This document shows positions 1 to 8,240 of a stretch of 64,000 nt of DNA, piece by piece; within the stretch, counting starts at the first letter, position 1; each line of letters begins with the position of its first letter. This DNA comes from Lichenicoccus sp964242335. GTDB taxonomy: Bacteria; Pseudomonadota; Alphaproteobacteria; Acetobacterales; Acetobacteraceae. A program made the translations under genes and the position numbers. The notes beneath the pieces are model-generated. The model worked only from the letters and a program-made list of their open reading frames with translations. It was not told the origin of the DNA and made no database searches. The DNA is taken from the NCBI GenBank assembly GCA_964242335.1, contig CAXTAY010000015.1, positions 1-64,000 on the forward strand. Reading direction: 5' to 3'.

Positions 1-764
1 TCGCGGCTCCGGCCCAGGCTGCCCCCCCGGCGCCCGCCAGGCCCGCGCCCGCCGTCATTACCGCGCCGCACCAGAAGCTGCCGAACAGCGGCGTGCGCCG
101 GGTGATCGCGCGCCGGCTGTCGGAGTCCAAGCAGTTCGTGCCGCATTTCTACGTCACCATCGACGTCGAGCTGGACCGGCTGCTGTCGCTGCGCACCGAG
201 CTGAACGCGTCGGCGCCCAAGGACGGTCCGGGCCAGTTCAAGCTGTCGGTCAACGACCTGCTGATCAAGGCGGCGGCGGTGACGCTGCGCCGGGTGCCGA
301 AGGTCAACGCCTCCTACACCGACGAGGCGATCCTGCTCTACGACGACGTCGACATCGCGGTCGCGGTCTCGATCCCGGACGGACTGATCACCCCGATCGT
401 GCGTCGCGCCGATGCCAAGAGCCTGTCGCAGCTCAGCAACGAGGCGAAGGCGCTGATCGCGCGCGCCCGCGACGGCAAGCTAAAGCCCGACGAGTTCCAG
501 GGCGGCTCGTTCTCGATCTCCAACATGGGCATGTTCGGCGTGCGCGAGTTCTCCGCCATCATCAACCCGCCGCAGGGTGCCATCCTCGCGGTCGGTGCCA
601 CCGAGCGTCGCCCCGTGGTGCGCACCGGCGACCGTATCGAGGTCGCCAGCGTGATGACCTGCACGCTCTCGGTCGATCACCGCGTCATCGACGGCGCGCT
701 CGCCGCGCAATGGATGTCGGTGTTCAAGTCCGTGGTCGAAGCGCCGATGAGCCTGGTGGTCTGA
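1..764 (+). CDS. pdhC: Pyruvate dehydrogenase E2 (dihydrolipoamide acetyltransferase), C-terminal part
   Basis: This is the 3' part of a gene that begins before the window; the frame is open from base 3. It encodes an Ala/Pro-rich linker (to about base 75), the start of the inner core domain (KLPNSGVRRVIARRL) and the whole acyltransferase catalytic domain. The family's active-site motif DHRVIDGA lies near the C-terminus, with the catalytic His and Asp present. E2 moves acetyl groups from lipoyl arms to CoA and forms the core of the pyruvate dehydrogenase complex. The lpd gene for E3 starts 6 bp downstream and lipA follows, so pyruvate is a better substrate assignment than 2-oxoglutarate. The lipoyl and E1-binding domains lie outside the window. 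Confidence 0.93.
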   Translation, partial: AAPAQAAPPAPARPAPAVITAPHQKLPNSGVRRVIARRLSESKQFVPHFYVTIDVELDRLLSLRTELNASAPKDGPGQFKLSVNDLLIKAAAVTLRRVPKVNASYTDEAILLYDDVDIAVAVSIPDGLITPIVRRADAKSLSQLSNEAKALIARARDGKLKPDEFQGGSFSISNMGMFGVREFSAIINPPQGAILAVGATERRPVVRTGDRIEVASVMTCTLSVDHRVIDGALAAQWMSVFKSVVEAPMSLVV

Positions 765-769
765 GCGAC

Positions 770-2191
770 ATGTCCGATACCCAGTTCGACCTCATCGTCA
801 TCGGCGGCGGCCCGGGCGGCTACGTGGCCGCGATCCGCGCCGCCCAGCTCGGCCTGACGACGGCGGTGGTGGAGCGCGAGCATCTCGGCGGGATCTGCCT
901 GAACTGGGGCTGCATCCCGACCAAGGCGCTGCTGCGCTCGTCCGAGATCAACCACCTGCTGCACAACCTGGACGAGTTCGGCTTCGCCGCCGACAACATC
1001 CGCTTCGACCTGTCCCGCATCGTGAAGCGCTCGCGCAAGATCGCGGCCCAGCTCGCCTCGGGCGTCGGCCACCTGCTGCGCAAGAACAAGATCGCGGTGT
1101 TCGACGGCGCCGGCCGCCTCGACGGCACCGAGGCCGGCGAGGGCGGCGACCTGCGCCGGGTCGCGGTGGCCAAGGATGACGCCAAGGTCGCGGATCTCAC
1201 CGCCCGGCACGTGATCCTGGCCACCGGATCGCGCGCGCGCGTGCTGCCCGGGCTGGAGCCGGACGGCAAGTTGATCTGGTCCTATCGCGAGGCGATGGTC
1301 CCCGACGCGATGCCGCGCCGGCTGCTGGTAGTGGGGTCCGGCGCGATCGGCATCGAGTTCGCCTCGTTCTACCGCAACATGGGTGCCGAGGTGACCGTGA
1401 TCGAGGTCGCCGACCGCATCCTGCCGGTCGAGGACGAGGAGATCGGCGCCTTCGCCCGTCGAGCCTTCGAGAAGCAAGGGATACGCATCCTCACCGGCGC
1501 CCGGCTCGGCGCGCTGCGCAAGGGCGACGGCATCGTGGTGGTGCCGGTCGAGACGTCGGCGGGTCAGGAGGAGATCACGGTGGACCGCGTGATCTCGGCC
1601 GTCGGCATCGTCGGCAATTTCGAGGGGATCGGGCTGGAGGGCACCAGGGTCGAGGTCGAGCGCACCCACGTGCGGATCGATCCGTTCTGCGCCACCGGCG
1701 AGCCCGGGGTGTACGCGATCGGCGATCTCGCGGGCGCGCCCTGGCTCGCCCACAAGGCGAGCCACGAGGGGGTGATCTGCGTCGAGAAGATCGCGGGGCT
1801 GGAGCCGCATCCGATCGACTGGAGCAACATCCCCGGCTGCACCTATTGCCGGCCGCAGGTGGCGTCGGTGGGTCTGACCGAGGCGCGCGCCCGCGAGGGT
1901 GGGCGCAAGGTGCGGGTGGGCCACTTCCCGTTCGTCGGCAACGGCAAGGCGATCACCATGGGAGAGCCGGAGGGCATGGTGAAGACCGTGTTCGACGCCG
2001 GCACCGGCGAGCTGCTCGGCGCGCACATGGTCGGCGCGGAGGTGACCGAGATGATCCAGGGCTACGCCATCGCCCGCACCCTGGAGACGACCGAGCAGGA
2101 GCTGATGCACACGGTGTTTCCGCACCCGACGGTCAGCGAGACCATGCACGAGGCCGTGCTGGATGCCTACGGGCGGGTGATCCATTATTGA
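770..2191 (+). CDS. lpd: Dihydrolipoyl dehydrogenase (E3)
   Basis: A 473-residue FAD flavoprotein that reoxidises the dihydrolipoyl groups of E2 with NAD+. The N-terminal FAD motif is GGGPGGYVAAIRAAQLG. The redox-active disulfide is in GGICLNWGCIPTKALL. An NAD-binding motif (VVGSGAIGIEFASFY) is in the middle. The C-terminal interface ends in HPTVSETMHEA, with the catalytic His-Glu pair. The ATG at 770 puts the FAD motif directly at the N-terminus, as in the family; an in-frame start at 710 would lie inside pdhC and is unlikely. The 5-bp gap after pdhC implies co-transcription with E2. Confidence 0.96.
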   Translation: MSDTQFDLIVIGGGPGGYVAAIRAAQLGLTTAVVEREHLGGICLNWGCIPTKALLRSSEINHLLHNLDEFGFAADNIRFDLSRIVKRSRKIAAQLASGVGHLLRKNKIAVFDGAGRLDGTEAGEGGDLRRVAVAKDDAKVADLTARHVILATGSRARVLPGLEPDGKLIWSYREAMVPDAMPRRLLVVGSGAIGIEFASFYRNMGAEVTVIEVADRILPVEDEEIGAFARRAFEKQGIRILTGARLGALRKGDGIVVVPVETSAGQEEITVDRVISAVGIVGNFEGIGLEGTRVEVERTHVRIDPFCATGEPGVYAIGDLAGAPWLAHKASHEGVICVEKIAGLEPHPIDWSNIPGCTYCRPQVASVGLTEARAREGGRKVRVGHFPFVGNGKAITMGEPEGMVKTVFDAGTGELLGAHMVGAEVTEMIQGYAIARTLETTEQELMHTVFPHPTVSETMHEAVLDAYGRVIHY

Positions 2192-2288
2192 GACGCCGGG
2201 CGTGGCCGGTCAGCCCGGAGCGGCATCGCGACCTTGCCGGTCGGCCGCACCGGGTCCATCTGTCACCCATGACGCCAAGGTTTCCCCA

Positions 2289-3248
2289 ATGTCCACCCGG
2301 CTGCTGATCGACCATCGCGCCGTGCGTCATCCCGAGAAGGCGCACCGGCCCGACAACCCGATCCAGCGCAAGCCGGACTGGATCCGGGTGCGCGCCCCGA
2401 CGGGACTGGCCTATCAGCAGACCCGTGCGCTGATGCGCGAGCACGCGCTGGTCACCGTCTGCGAGGAGGCGGCCTGCCCGAACATCGGCGAGTGCTGGTC
2501 GCAGAAGCACGCGACGATGATGATCATGGGCGAGACCTGCACCCGCGCCTGCTCGTTCTGCAACGTGCGCACCGGCCAGCCCGACGCGCTGGACGCCGGC
2601 GAGCCTGCGCGCGTGGCGCACGCGGTGGCGACGCTGGGCCTGCGCCACGTGGTGATCACGTCGGTGGACCGGGACGATCTGGCGGATGGTGGTGCCGATC
2701 ACTTCGCCCGCGTGATCCGCTCGATCCGCGAGCAGGCGCCGGGCACCACGATCGAGATCCTGACGCCGGACTTCCTGCGCAAGCCGGCGGCGCTCGAGAT
2801 CGTCGTCGCCGCACGACCCGACGTGTTCAACCACAATCTGGAGACGGTCCCGCGATTGTATCCGACGATCCGACCGGGCGCGCGCTACTTCCAGTCGTTG
2901 CGGCTGCTCGACCAGGTCAAGCGGCACGATCCCGGCATCTTCACCAAGTCCGGCCTGATGGTCGGGCTGGGCGAGCAGCGCCTGGAGATCCTGCAGGTGA
3001 TGGACGATCTGCGGGTGGCCGGCGTCGACTTCCTCACCCTCGGCCAGTACCTGCAGCCCAGCGTGAAGCATGCGGCGGTCGATCGTTTCGTCGCGCCGGA
3101 CGAATTCGCCGATTATGCCGCGATGGCGCGTGCCAAGGGGTTCCTGCAGGTGAGTGCGACGCCGCTGACACGATCCTCCTACCACGCGGACGCGGATTTC
3201 GCGGCCCTGGTAGCCGCACGCGACCGACGCCTGGCGGTGACCGTCTGA
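2289..3248 (+). CDS. lipA: Lipoyl synthase
   Basis: A 319-residue radical-SAM enzyme that inserts two sulfurs into protein-bound octanoyl groups to make lipoyl cofactors. The auxiliary 4Fe-4S cluster cysteines are in CEEAACPNIGECW and the radical-SAM CxxxCxxC is in CTRACSFC. The C-terminal serine ligand region reads TRSSYHA. The ATG at 2289 gives the usual family length. An upstream in-frame start at 2202 would add an unconserved leader. Its position behind E2 and E3 places lipoylation in the same operon as its main substrate. lipB is not in the window. The stop overlaps the next start as TGATG. Confidence 0.96.
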   Translation: MSTRLLIDHRAVRHPEKAHRPDNPIQRKPDWIRVRAPTGLAYQQTRALMREHALVTVCEEAACPNIGECWSQKHATMMIMGETCTRACSFCNVRTGQPDALDAGEPARVAHAVATLGLRHVVITSVDRDDLADGGADHFARVIRSIREQAPGTTIEILTPDFLRKPAALEIVVAARPDVFNHNLETVPRLYPTIRPGARYFQSLRLLDQVKRHDPGIFTKSGLMVGLGEQRLEILQVMDDLRVAGVDFLTLGQYLQPSVKHAAVDRFVAPDEFADYAAMARAKGFLQVSATPLTRSSYHADADFAALVAARDRRLAVTV

Positions 3249-3709
3249 TGCCGACCCATGCCGAGCGGCGTCTGATCAACTACACGCCGGAGCAGCTCTT
3301 CGACCTCGTCGCCGACGTCGGCCGCTACCCGGAGTTCCTGCCCTGGTGCGTCGGCGCCCGGGTGCGCAGCCGCACCCAGACCGAGCTGCTCGCCGACCTG
3401 ACGATCGGTTTCGGACCGTTCCGGGAGAGCTTCACCAGCCGTGTCGAGCTCGACCGGCCGAACTTCGCCCATGTCCGCTACGAGAAGGGCCCGTTCCGCT
3501 ACCTCAACAACAAGTGGACCTTCACCCCGAATCCGGAAGGCTGCGCGGTGGATTTCTTCGTCGAGTTCGAGTTCCGCTCGCGCCTGTTGCAGGCCGCGAT
3601 CGGCGCCGTGTTCGACAAGGCCGTGCACCTGATGGTCGGCGCTTTCCTCAAGCGCGCGCGGGAAGTCTACGGGCCATCGGCCACCATCATGGCGCCCGTC
3701 AGCGCCTGA
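3248..3709 (+). CDS. COQ10/RatA-type START-domain protein
   Basis: 153 residues covering one polyketide-cyclase/START-type lipid-binding domain. The N-terminal segment YTPEQLFDLVADVGRYPEFLPWC is typical of the COQ10/RatA family, and a long C-terminal helix (residues ~120-145) would close the pocket. Family members are quinone-binding chaperones for ubiquinone (COQ10) or are annotated as RatA-like; the sequence alone does not separate these roles, and quinone binding is the likelier one in an alphaproteobacterium. It is coupled to lipA by a TGATG overlap and is the last gene of the pdhC operon. Confidence 0.85.
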   Translation: MPTHAERRLINYTPEQLFDLVADVGRYPEFLPWCVGARVRSRTQTELLADLTIGFGPFRESFTSRVELDRPNFAHVRYEKGPFRYLNNKWTFTPNPEGCAVDFFVEFEFRSRLLQAAIGAVFDKAVHLMVGAFLKRAREVYGPSATIMAPVSA

Positions 3710-3899
3710 GGCGCGACGCGAGCGGCGCCGCCGACGCGGCGGCCCGTCCCGGCGAGGACGGAATCCTGCCGTCGTTGCGGAACCGCCACGCGATGATCTC
3801 GTTTCCCTGACGCGCGGCTGTCGCGGTCTGTCCGCGATTGCAACCTGTTCCAGTTCCAGCCAACCCTGTCCTGGCCAGCAGGCAGAGAAGGAATATCAG

Positions 3900-4343
3900 A
3901 TGAAATCCATACTCAGGGCGACGATCTGCACGGCGGCGATGGGTCTCGCCGTACCGGCGATGGCCGCGACCGACGACGCGCCGATGCATCATCACCACAG
4001 GATGCACGGCAAGCACGGCATGATGAAGAAGGGCGCGACCTCCGGCGACGCCGAGACGGCGAAGCTCAACGACCAGAGCCTGCAGAACGCCAAGGCCGGC
4101 ATGACCCCGGCATCGTCCGCCGCGCCCTCGACCCCGGGCGCGTCGTCCGGCGCGATGAGCGCACCTCCCGGCAACGCGATGGCGCCCGCCTCCGGCAGCG
4201 CGCCGATGACCGCGCCCGGAACCGGCATGTCGGCGCCCTCCTCCGGCGCGATGGGTACGACCGCGCCGAACATGCCGTCGGCGGCCCCGGCGACCACCCC
4301 GGCGACGGGCACGATGACGCCTCCCGCGCCGGGCAATAATTAA
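3900..4343 (+). CDS. Small exported His/Met/Pro-rich protein
   Basis: 147 residues with a Sec signal peptide (MKSILRATICTAAMGLAVPAMAA, cut near residue 22). A metal-ligand-rich segment follows (APMHHHHRMHGKHGMMKK), then about 100 residues of low-complexity Ala/Ser/Pro/Gly/Thr/Met with recurring SSGAM- and APGTGM-like units. AGAAGGAA lies just upstream of the ATG. The His/Met cluster suggests periplasmic copper or nickel binding, but this is inference; no folded domain is recognisable. It sits alone, with the next gene 140 bp away beyond a perfect inverted repeat. Confidence 0.7.
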   Translation: MKSILRATICTAAMGLAVPAMAATDDAPMHHHHRMHGKHGMMKKGATSGDAETAKLNDQSLQNAKAGMTPASSAAPSTPGASSGAMSAPPGNAMAPASGSAPMTAPGTGMSAPSSGAMGTTAPNMPSAAPATTPATGTMTPPAPGNN

Positions 4344-4393
4344 TCCCGATCCTTACCGGAGGGATTTACAGCCCGGTAACGAACTCGTGTTTT

Positions 4394-4434
4394 AATATGA
4401 ACATCCGCGGCAGGTCGCTTCGGATGTTCATATT
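4394..4434. promoter_or_regulatory. Perfect 14-bp inverted repeat, 13-nt loop
   Basis: Bases 4394-4407 (AATATGAACATCCG) are exactly complementary to 4421-4434, separated by 13 nt. It lies 50 bp after the His-rich gene and 50 bp before the EF-hand gene, in a locally AT-rich patch unusual for this DNA. No T-run follows, so it does not look like an intrinsic terminator. It could be a dimeric regulator's operator or an mRNA hairpin. Confidence 0.55.
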
Positions 4435-4483
4435 CGCGGTGTGATCCGGATCCGGACCCTGGCGCGAGCACGAGGAAAGTCCG

Positions 4484-4843
4484 ATGCGCCTGATCTGGAA
4501 TGCGGGAGCGGCCACTGCCGTGACCCTGATGCTCACCCTGGTCGCCTCCATCGCCTCCGGTCCGGGCCATCCGGCACGGGCGACCTCGGCGCCGGCGCAG
4601 GCGGAGGCGATCTGGGAGCAGCCGCACCGGCACTATGCCAGTCTCGCCGAGCATTTCGTGGCGGCGAACGTCAGCCACGACGGCAGGCTCACCATCGACC
4701 AGGCCGGCCGTGCCGGCTGGGCGCGGATCGTGCGGCACTTCGGCGAGATCGATACCGACCGCCTGGGCTTCGTGACGGCGGACCAGATCCATGCCTACAA
4801 TATCGGCCAGCGACACGGCCGCCGGCCCTCCAGCGACAGCTAG
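4484..4843 (+). CDS. Small exported EF-hand-like protein
   Basis: 119 residues. The N-terminus is a hydrophobic signal peptide (residues ~5-25, then ASGPGHPARA). Two segments resemble degenerate EF-hand loops: NVSHDGRLTIDQA and DTDRLGFVTADQI, each with spaced acidic or polar residues followed by hydrophobics. The first lacks some canonical acidic ligands, so calcium binding is uncertain. GAGGAAAG precedes the ATG. EF-hand proteins in bacteria are often periplasmic sensors or stabilisers; no specific role can be assigned. The upstream inverted repeat at 4394-4434 may control it. Confidence 0.65.
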   Translation: MRLIWNAGAATAVTLMLTLVASIASGPGHPARATSAPAQAEAIWEQPHRHYASLAEHFVAANVSHDGRLTIDQAGRAGWARIVRHFGEIDTDRLGFVTADQIHAYNIGQRHGRRPSSDS

Positions 4844-4899
4844 GCCGCGGAAGCGCGATCCAGTTCGGGTTCGTCGGCGCTCTCGGAACCCGACCTGCT

Positions 4900-5388
4900 C
4901 TAGCCGCTGCGCGCCATCAGCAGGGTCAGCGCCATCGCGGTCGCCTGGGCGCGCACCTCTGCCCGCGTGCCGAGGAAGACGTGACGGCTGGTCCGCACGG
5001 GTTCCGCGAGCCGCGCCGTGGCGAACCACACCAGCCCCACCGGCTTGTCCGGGCTGCCGCCGCCCGGGCCGGCGATGCCGGTGATCGAGACGGCGCAACC
5101 GGCCTCGGCACGCCGCAGCGCGCCGTCCGCCATCGCCGCGGCGACCGCCTCGCTCACCGCGCCCACTTGGTCGAACAACGCCGCGTCGACTCCGAGCAGG
5201 CGGTGCTTCATCGCGTTCGAGTAGGTGACGAAGCCTCCCAGCACCACGTCCGAGCTTCCGGCGTGGTGGGTGAGGCTGGCTGCGACCAGGCCGCCGGTGC
5301 AGCTTTCCGCGGTGGCCACCGTCAGCCCGGCACGGCGGAGCGCGTCGAGGGTGCGGGCGGACTGCGACAGGATCACCGCATCGAGCAT
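4900..5388 (-). CDS. pncC: Nicotinamide-nucleotide amidohydrolase (CinA C-terminal type)
   Basis: 162 residues covering only the CinA C-terminal domain, which deamidates NMN to nicotinate mononucleotide in NAD salvage. Family motifs are TVATAESCTGG (residues ~22-32), GGFVTYSNAMKHRLLGV, AVSEAVAAAMADGA and SITGIAGPGGGSPDKPVGLV. The N-terminal molybdopterin-like domain of full CinA is absent, as in E. coli PncC-type proteins. The ATG at 5388 is chosen because GGAGG lies 5 nt upstream; in-frame starts at 5403 (ATG) and 5412 (GTG) have no such site. It lies 154 bp downstream of pgpA on the same strand. Confidence 0.88.
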   Translation of the reverse strand: MLDAVILSQSARTLDALRRAGLTVATAESCTGGLVAASLTHHAGSSDVVLGGFVTYSNAMKHRLLGVDAALFDQVGAVSEAVAAAMADGALRRAEAGCAVSITGIAGPGGGSPDKPVGLVWFATARLAEPVRTSRHVFLGTRAEVRAQATAMALTLLMARSG

Positions 5389-5542
5389 CGCCGCCTCCAC
5401 CATCGCTGGCACAACTGTGCGCCCGCGCCCGAACCGGCGCGCCTGCCGGCCGCCGCCGGCCGATCATCCCATCCCGTGCCGGTGCCGGCCATGCGGATTC
5501 GACCGCGGCCAGAGGCCAGGATCGGCGGCACGAGACGAGGTC

Positions 5543-6079
5543 CTACGAGCCGCTCCAGCCCAGCAGCACGCGGCCCACGCCGAGCAGCATCGCGCCGAGC
5601 ATCCCGGCTGCGACATCGTCGCCCATCACGCCGAACGCGTCGTGGCGGCGGTCCAGCGCGCCGATCGGGCCAGGCTTGACGATGTCGAGCAGCCGGAACA
5701 TCAGGAACGCGGCGGCGAACCAGGCCGCAGCCGCCCAACCGGTGCCCAGCCAGTGCGCGCCGGGAGCGGGCGGACCGTGCAGCGCCGGCACCCCGAGCAG
5801 CGTGATCCACTGCCCGACGACCTCGTCGATCACGACCCAGCCATGGTCGGCGCCCCCCGAGGCGCGCGGGATCGCCCACAGGCCGGCGGCGCATGCGGCG
5901 GCAATGCAGAGCAGCAGCAGCGTGCTGTGCGCGCTCAGCAGGATGCCCGGCGGCAGTGCCGCGAGCGAGCCCACGGTGCCGGGCGCCACGCGGCTGAAGC
6001 CGCTGCCGAGGCCGCTCGCGACCAGCACCGGCAGACGCCGCCGCGCGGACCCCTCGGGCCGGGTGTCGATCCGCCTCAC
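5543..6079 (-). CDS. pgpA: Phosphatidylglycerophosphatase A
   Basis: 178-residue membrane phosphatase that converts phosphatidylglycerophosphate to phosphatidylglycerol. Motifs are LVASGLGSGFSRVAPGTVGS near the N-terminus, VVIDEVVGQWITLLG (metal-binding Asp/Glu) and the C-terminal RRHDAFGVMGDDVAAG. Three or four hydrophobic segments are visible. The start is a GTG at 6079 whose last bases form GTGA with the stop of the upstream transglycosylase gene, so the two are translationally coupled. The same frame stays open upstream inside the transglycosylase gene, but that part is shadow coding. Confidence 0.92.
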   Translation of the reverse strand: MRRIDTRPEGSARRRLPVLVASGLGSGFSRVAPGTVGSLAALPPGILLSAHSTLLLLCIAAACAAGLWAIPRASGGADHGWVVIDEVVGQWITLLGVPALHGPPAPGAHWLGTGWAAAAWFAAAFLMFRLLDIVKPGPIGALDRRHDAFGVMGDDVAAGMLGAMLLGVGRVLLGWSGS

Positions 6080-8094
6080 GGCCTGGCGCGCGACGTCATC
6101 GCGATCGAGGCGAGGCGTCCGCCTCGGGCGGCGGCTCCGGCGCTCGCCGCGCGTATCCGGTAGATCGTCCGGTTCTCCATCACCCGCTGCACGTAGTTGC
6201 GCGTCTCGGCGAACGGGATCAGCTCGATCCAGTCGATCATCGCCTCCGATGCATCGTCGTGTGCACCGGCGGCGGCGGGATCGCCGTTCTGGGTCAGCCA
6301 TTTCTGCACCCGGTTGGGACCGGCATTGTAGGCGGCGACGGCATACGGGACGGTGCCACCGAAGCGTCCCAGCAGCCCGGCCAGGTAGCTGGTGCCGAGC
6401 GTCATGTTGGTGGCGGGATCCGACAGCGCGCCCGCGTCGAGCGGTCCCGCCGACAGCGTGCGCGCGGTCGCCGGCATCAGCTGCATCAGGCCGTGCGCGC
6501 CGGCCGGGCTGACCACCGCGGGATCGAAGCTGCTCTCCTGGCGCATGATCGCGAGCGCCAGCCCGGCCGGCAGCGCGGGCTCGGGCGGCGGCACGTAGGG
6601 CGTCGGCCAGCCGCTCCGCGCCAGCACCAGCCCGTCGCGGCCGGCGCTGCGCGCGATCGACACCGCGACGTCGGGCAGTCGAAGCCGGTCGGCGAAGCTG
6701 GCGCCGAGCGCATGGTCGGTGTCGGTCTCGGCGAGCTGGTCCAGGCGCAGCAGGAACCCGCGCGCCTGGCCGGGATCGTTCCAGGCGACCAGCAGCGTCG
6801 CCGCGCGCGCCAGCTCGAGGCCGGCGAAGCGGATCGCCTGCTCGCGGGTCCAGCCGGGATCGTGCAGCGCCGCCAGGCGATCGGCCAGCGCGCGCTCGTC
6901 GCCCACCGACAGCAGCCGGATCGCCGCCTGGCCGTAGAAGCTGGTCGGTCGCGACGCCGCCTGCGCGTAGGCCGCCCGGGCGGCGTCGGTGCTGCCGCCC
7001 TCGGACAGTGCGCGTCCGAGCCAGTAGAAGCCGCGCGCGGCGGTGATCACCGCGTGCGAGCGGGTCAGGCCGACGAAGTACCGCACCGCCTGCGGCGCCG
7101 CATGCAGGCGTCGCAGCAGGATCCAGCCGGCGAGGAAGTCCGCCCCGGAGCGTGCGGCCGGATCTTTCTGCAGCGTGTCCGCGGCCAGGGACAGCGCGTC
7201 GGCGTCGCGACCGACGCTCAGCATCTCGCGTGCCAGGGCGTCCCGCTCGGTCCAGAACGCAGGCGCGCGCGCCTGTGTGGCGGCGGCCTCGGCGGCGAGT
7301 GCGGGTCCGCACCACAGCGCCAGCGCCGCGTCGAGCTGCTCGTGCCGGCGCTGCCAGCGGGCGAGGTCGAGCAGCATCCCGCCATCGCGCCCGGCTGGAC
7401 CGTGCAGGGCGGCGGCCAGCCGGTCGGCGCCGGCATCGCCGCGACGCAGCGCCAGCCGGGCGACCGCGAGCGGCATCGCTCCGGCAGGCAGCCGCGCCAG
7501 CTGTCGCCGCGCCGCCGCCTCGGCGCCGCTCCATTCCTCACGGTCGAAGCGCCGCCACTGGTCGTCCGGCGTCGGCAGGGCGCCGAACAGCCGGCCGAAC
7601 ACCGCCTCCTGCGCGGCATCGTCGATCCCGTCGCGCCATGCCGCTTCGGCGTCCGACGCGAGGTCGGCGGGCAGCGCCTGCGGTCGCGGCGGCGCGCCGG
7701 CCGGCGCGCGTGCCACGAGGCAGCGCAGCAGCGACGGCGGCGTGTCCGGCCGGTGCGCCGTGCAGAGCAGGCGGGCGACGGCGTCGTCCGGCTCCACCGC
7801 CAGCGCCTGCTGCAGCCGCTGGCCCAGCACGGCGCGGCCGGGCCAGTCCGGGTTGGCGCGGAGAAAGCCGTCGATCTCGCCGGCCGAGGCGGCGCCCTGG
7901 ATCTGCGCGCGCAGCCAGACCGCGAGCTTCGCCGCCACCGGATCCGGACTGGAGGCGGTTTGCTGCTGCGCCGTGCGCAGGATCGCGGCGGCATCCGCCG
8001 GCGGTGCGGCATCGGCGAGCGGCTGCCGCATCGTGCAGCTGGCGAGCAGGATCGCCAGCGTGACGGTCGGCATCAGGCGGTCGGCTGTGCGCAT
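6076..8094 (-). CDS. slt: Soluble lytic murein transglycosylase (Slt70-like)
   Basis: 672 residues. The N-terminus has a lipoprotein-type signal (LAILLASC, lipobox Cys near residue 21), so it is probably anchored to a periplasmic face. Residues ~35-480 are an Ala-rich superhelix of helical repeats like the U-domain of Slt70. The C-terminal SLT catalytic domain has AIMRQESSFDP (catalytic Glu), GAHGLMQLMPATA and AVAAYNAGPNRVQKWL. The enzyme cleaves peptidoglycan glycan strands to anhydromuropeptides. It is divergent from dapA and coupled to pgpA. Confidence 0.92.
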   Translation of the reverse strand: MRTADRLMPTVTLAILLASCTMRQPLADAAPPADAAAILRTAQQQTASSPDPVAAKLAVWLRAQIQGAASAGEIDGFLRANPDWPGRAVLGQRLQQALAVEPDDAVARLLCTAHRPDTPPSLLRCLVARAPAGAPPRPQALPADLASDAEAAWRDGIDDAAQEAVFGRLFGALPTPDDQWRRFDREEWSGAEAAARRQLARLPAGAMPLAVARLALRRGDAGADRLAAALHGPAGRDGGMLLDLARWQRRHEQLDAALALWCGPALAAEAAATQARAPAFWTERDALAREMLSVGRDADALSLAADTLQKDPAARSGADFLAGWILLRRLHAAPQAVRYFVGLTRSHAVITAARGFYWLGRALSEGGSTDAARAAYAQAASRPTSFYGQAAIRLLSVGDERALADRLAALHDPGWTREQAIRFAGLELARAATLLVAWNDPGQARGFLLRLDQLAETDTDHALGASFADRLRLPDVAVSIARSAGRDGLVLARSGWPTPYVPPPEPALPAGLALAIMRQESSFDPAVVSPAGAHGLMQLMPATARTLSAGPLDAGALSDPATNMTLGTSYLAGLLGRFGGTVPYAVAAYNAGPNRVQKWLTQNGDPAAAGAHDDASEAMIDWIELIPFAETRNYVQRVMENRTIYRIRAASAGAAARGGRLASIAMTSRARP

Positions 8095-8240
8095 TATGTT
8101 AGAAGAGGACGCGGAACGTCGCCTGACAAGGATAATGCGCGATCGGCGCGGACGAAGGCGACGCGCGGGCTTTGCGCTTGACCCACCGGGGCAGGAGGCC
8201 CCAGACCGCCTGTTCGCAGAGACGGCTTCCGGAGTTGATC

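Noticed and set aside
677..2185. Long antisense open frame over lpd (about 500 codons)
   Set aside because: A by-product of high G+C third positions; composition is Arg/His/Asp-rich with no motif, while the other strand encodes a clear Lpd.
4394..4434. Intrinsic terminator
   Set aside because: The stem is perfect, but it is AT-rich at its base, has a 13-nt loop and lacks a following T-run; kept as a regulatory palindrome instead.
5543..7534. A single open frame joining slt region and pgpA
   Set aside because: Only the last 178 residues match pgpA; the rest is a shadow of slt. The GTGA junction at 6076-6079 gives the real start.
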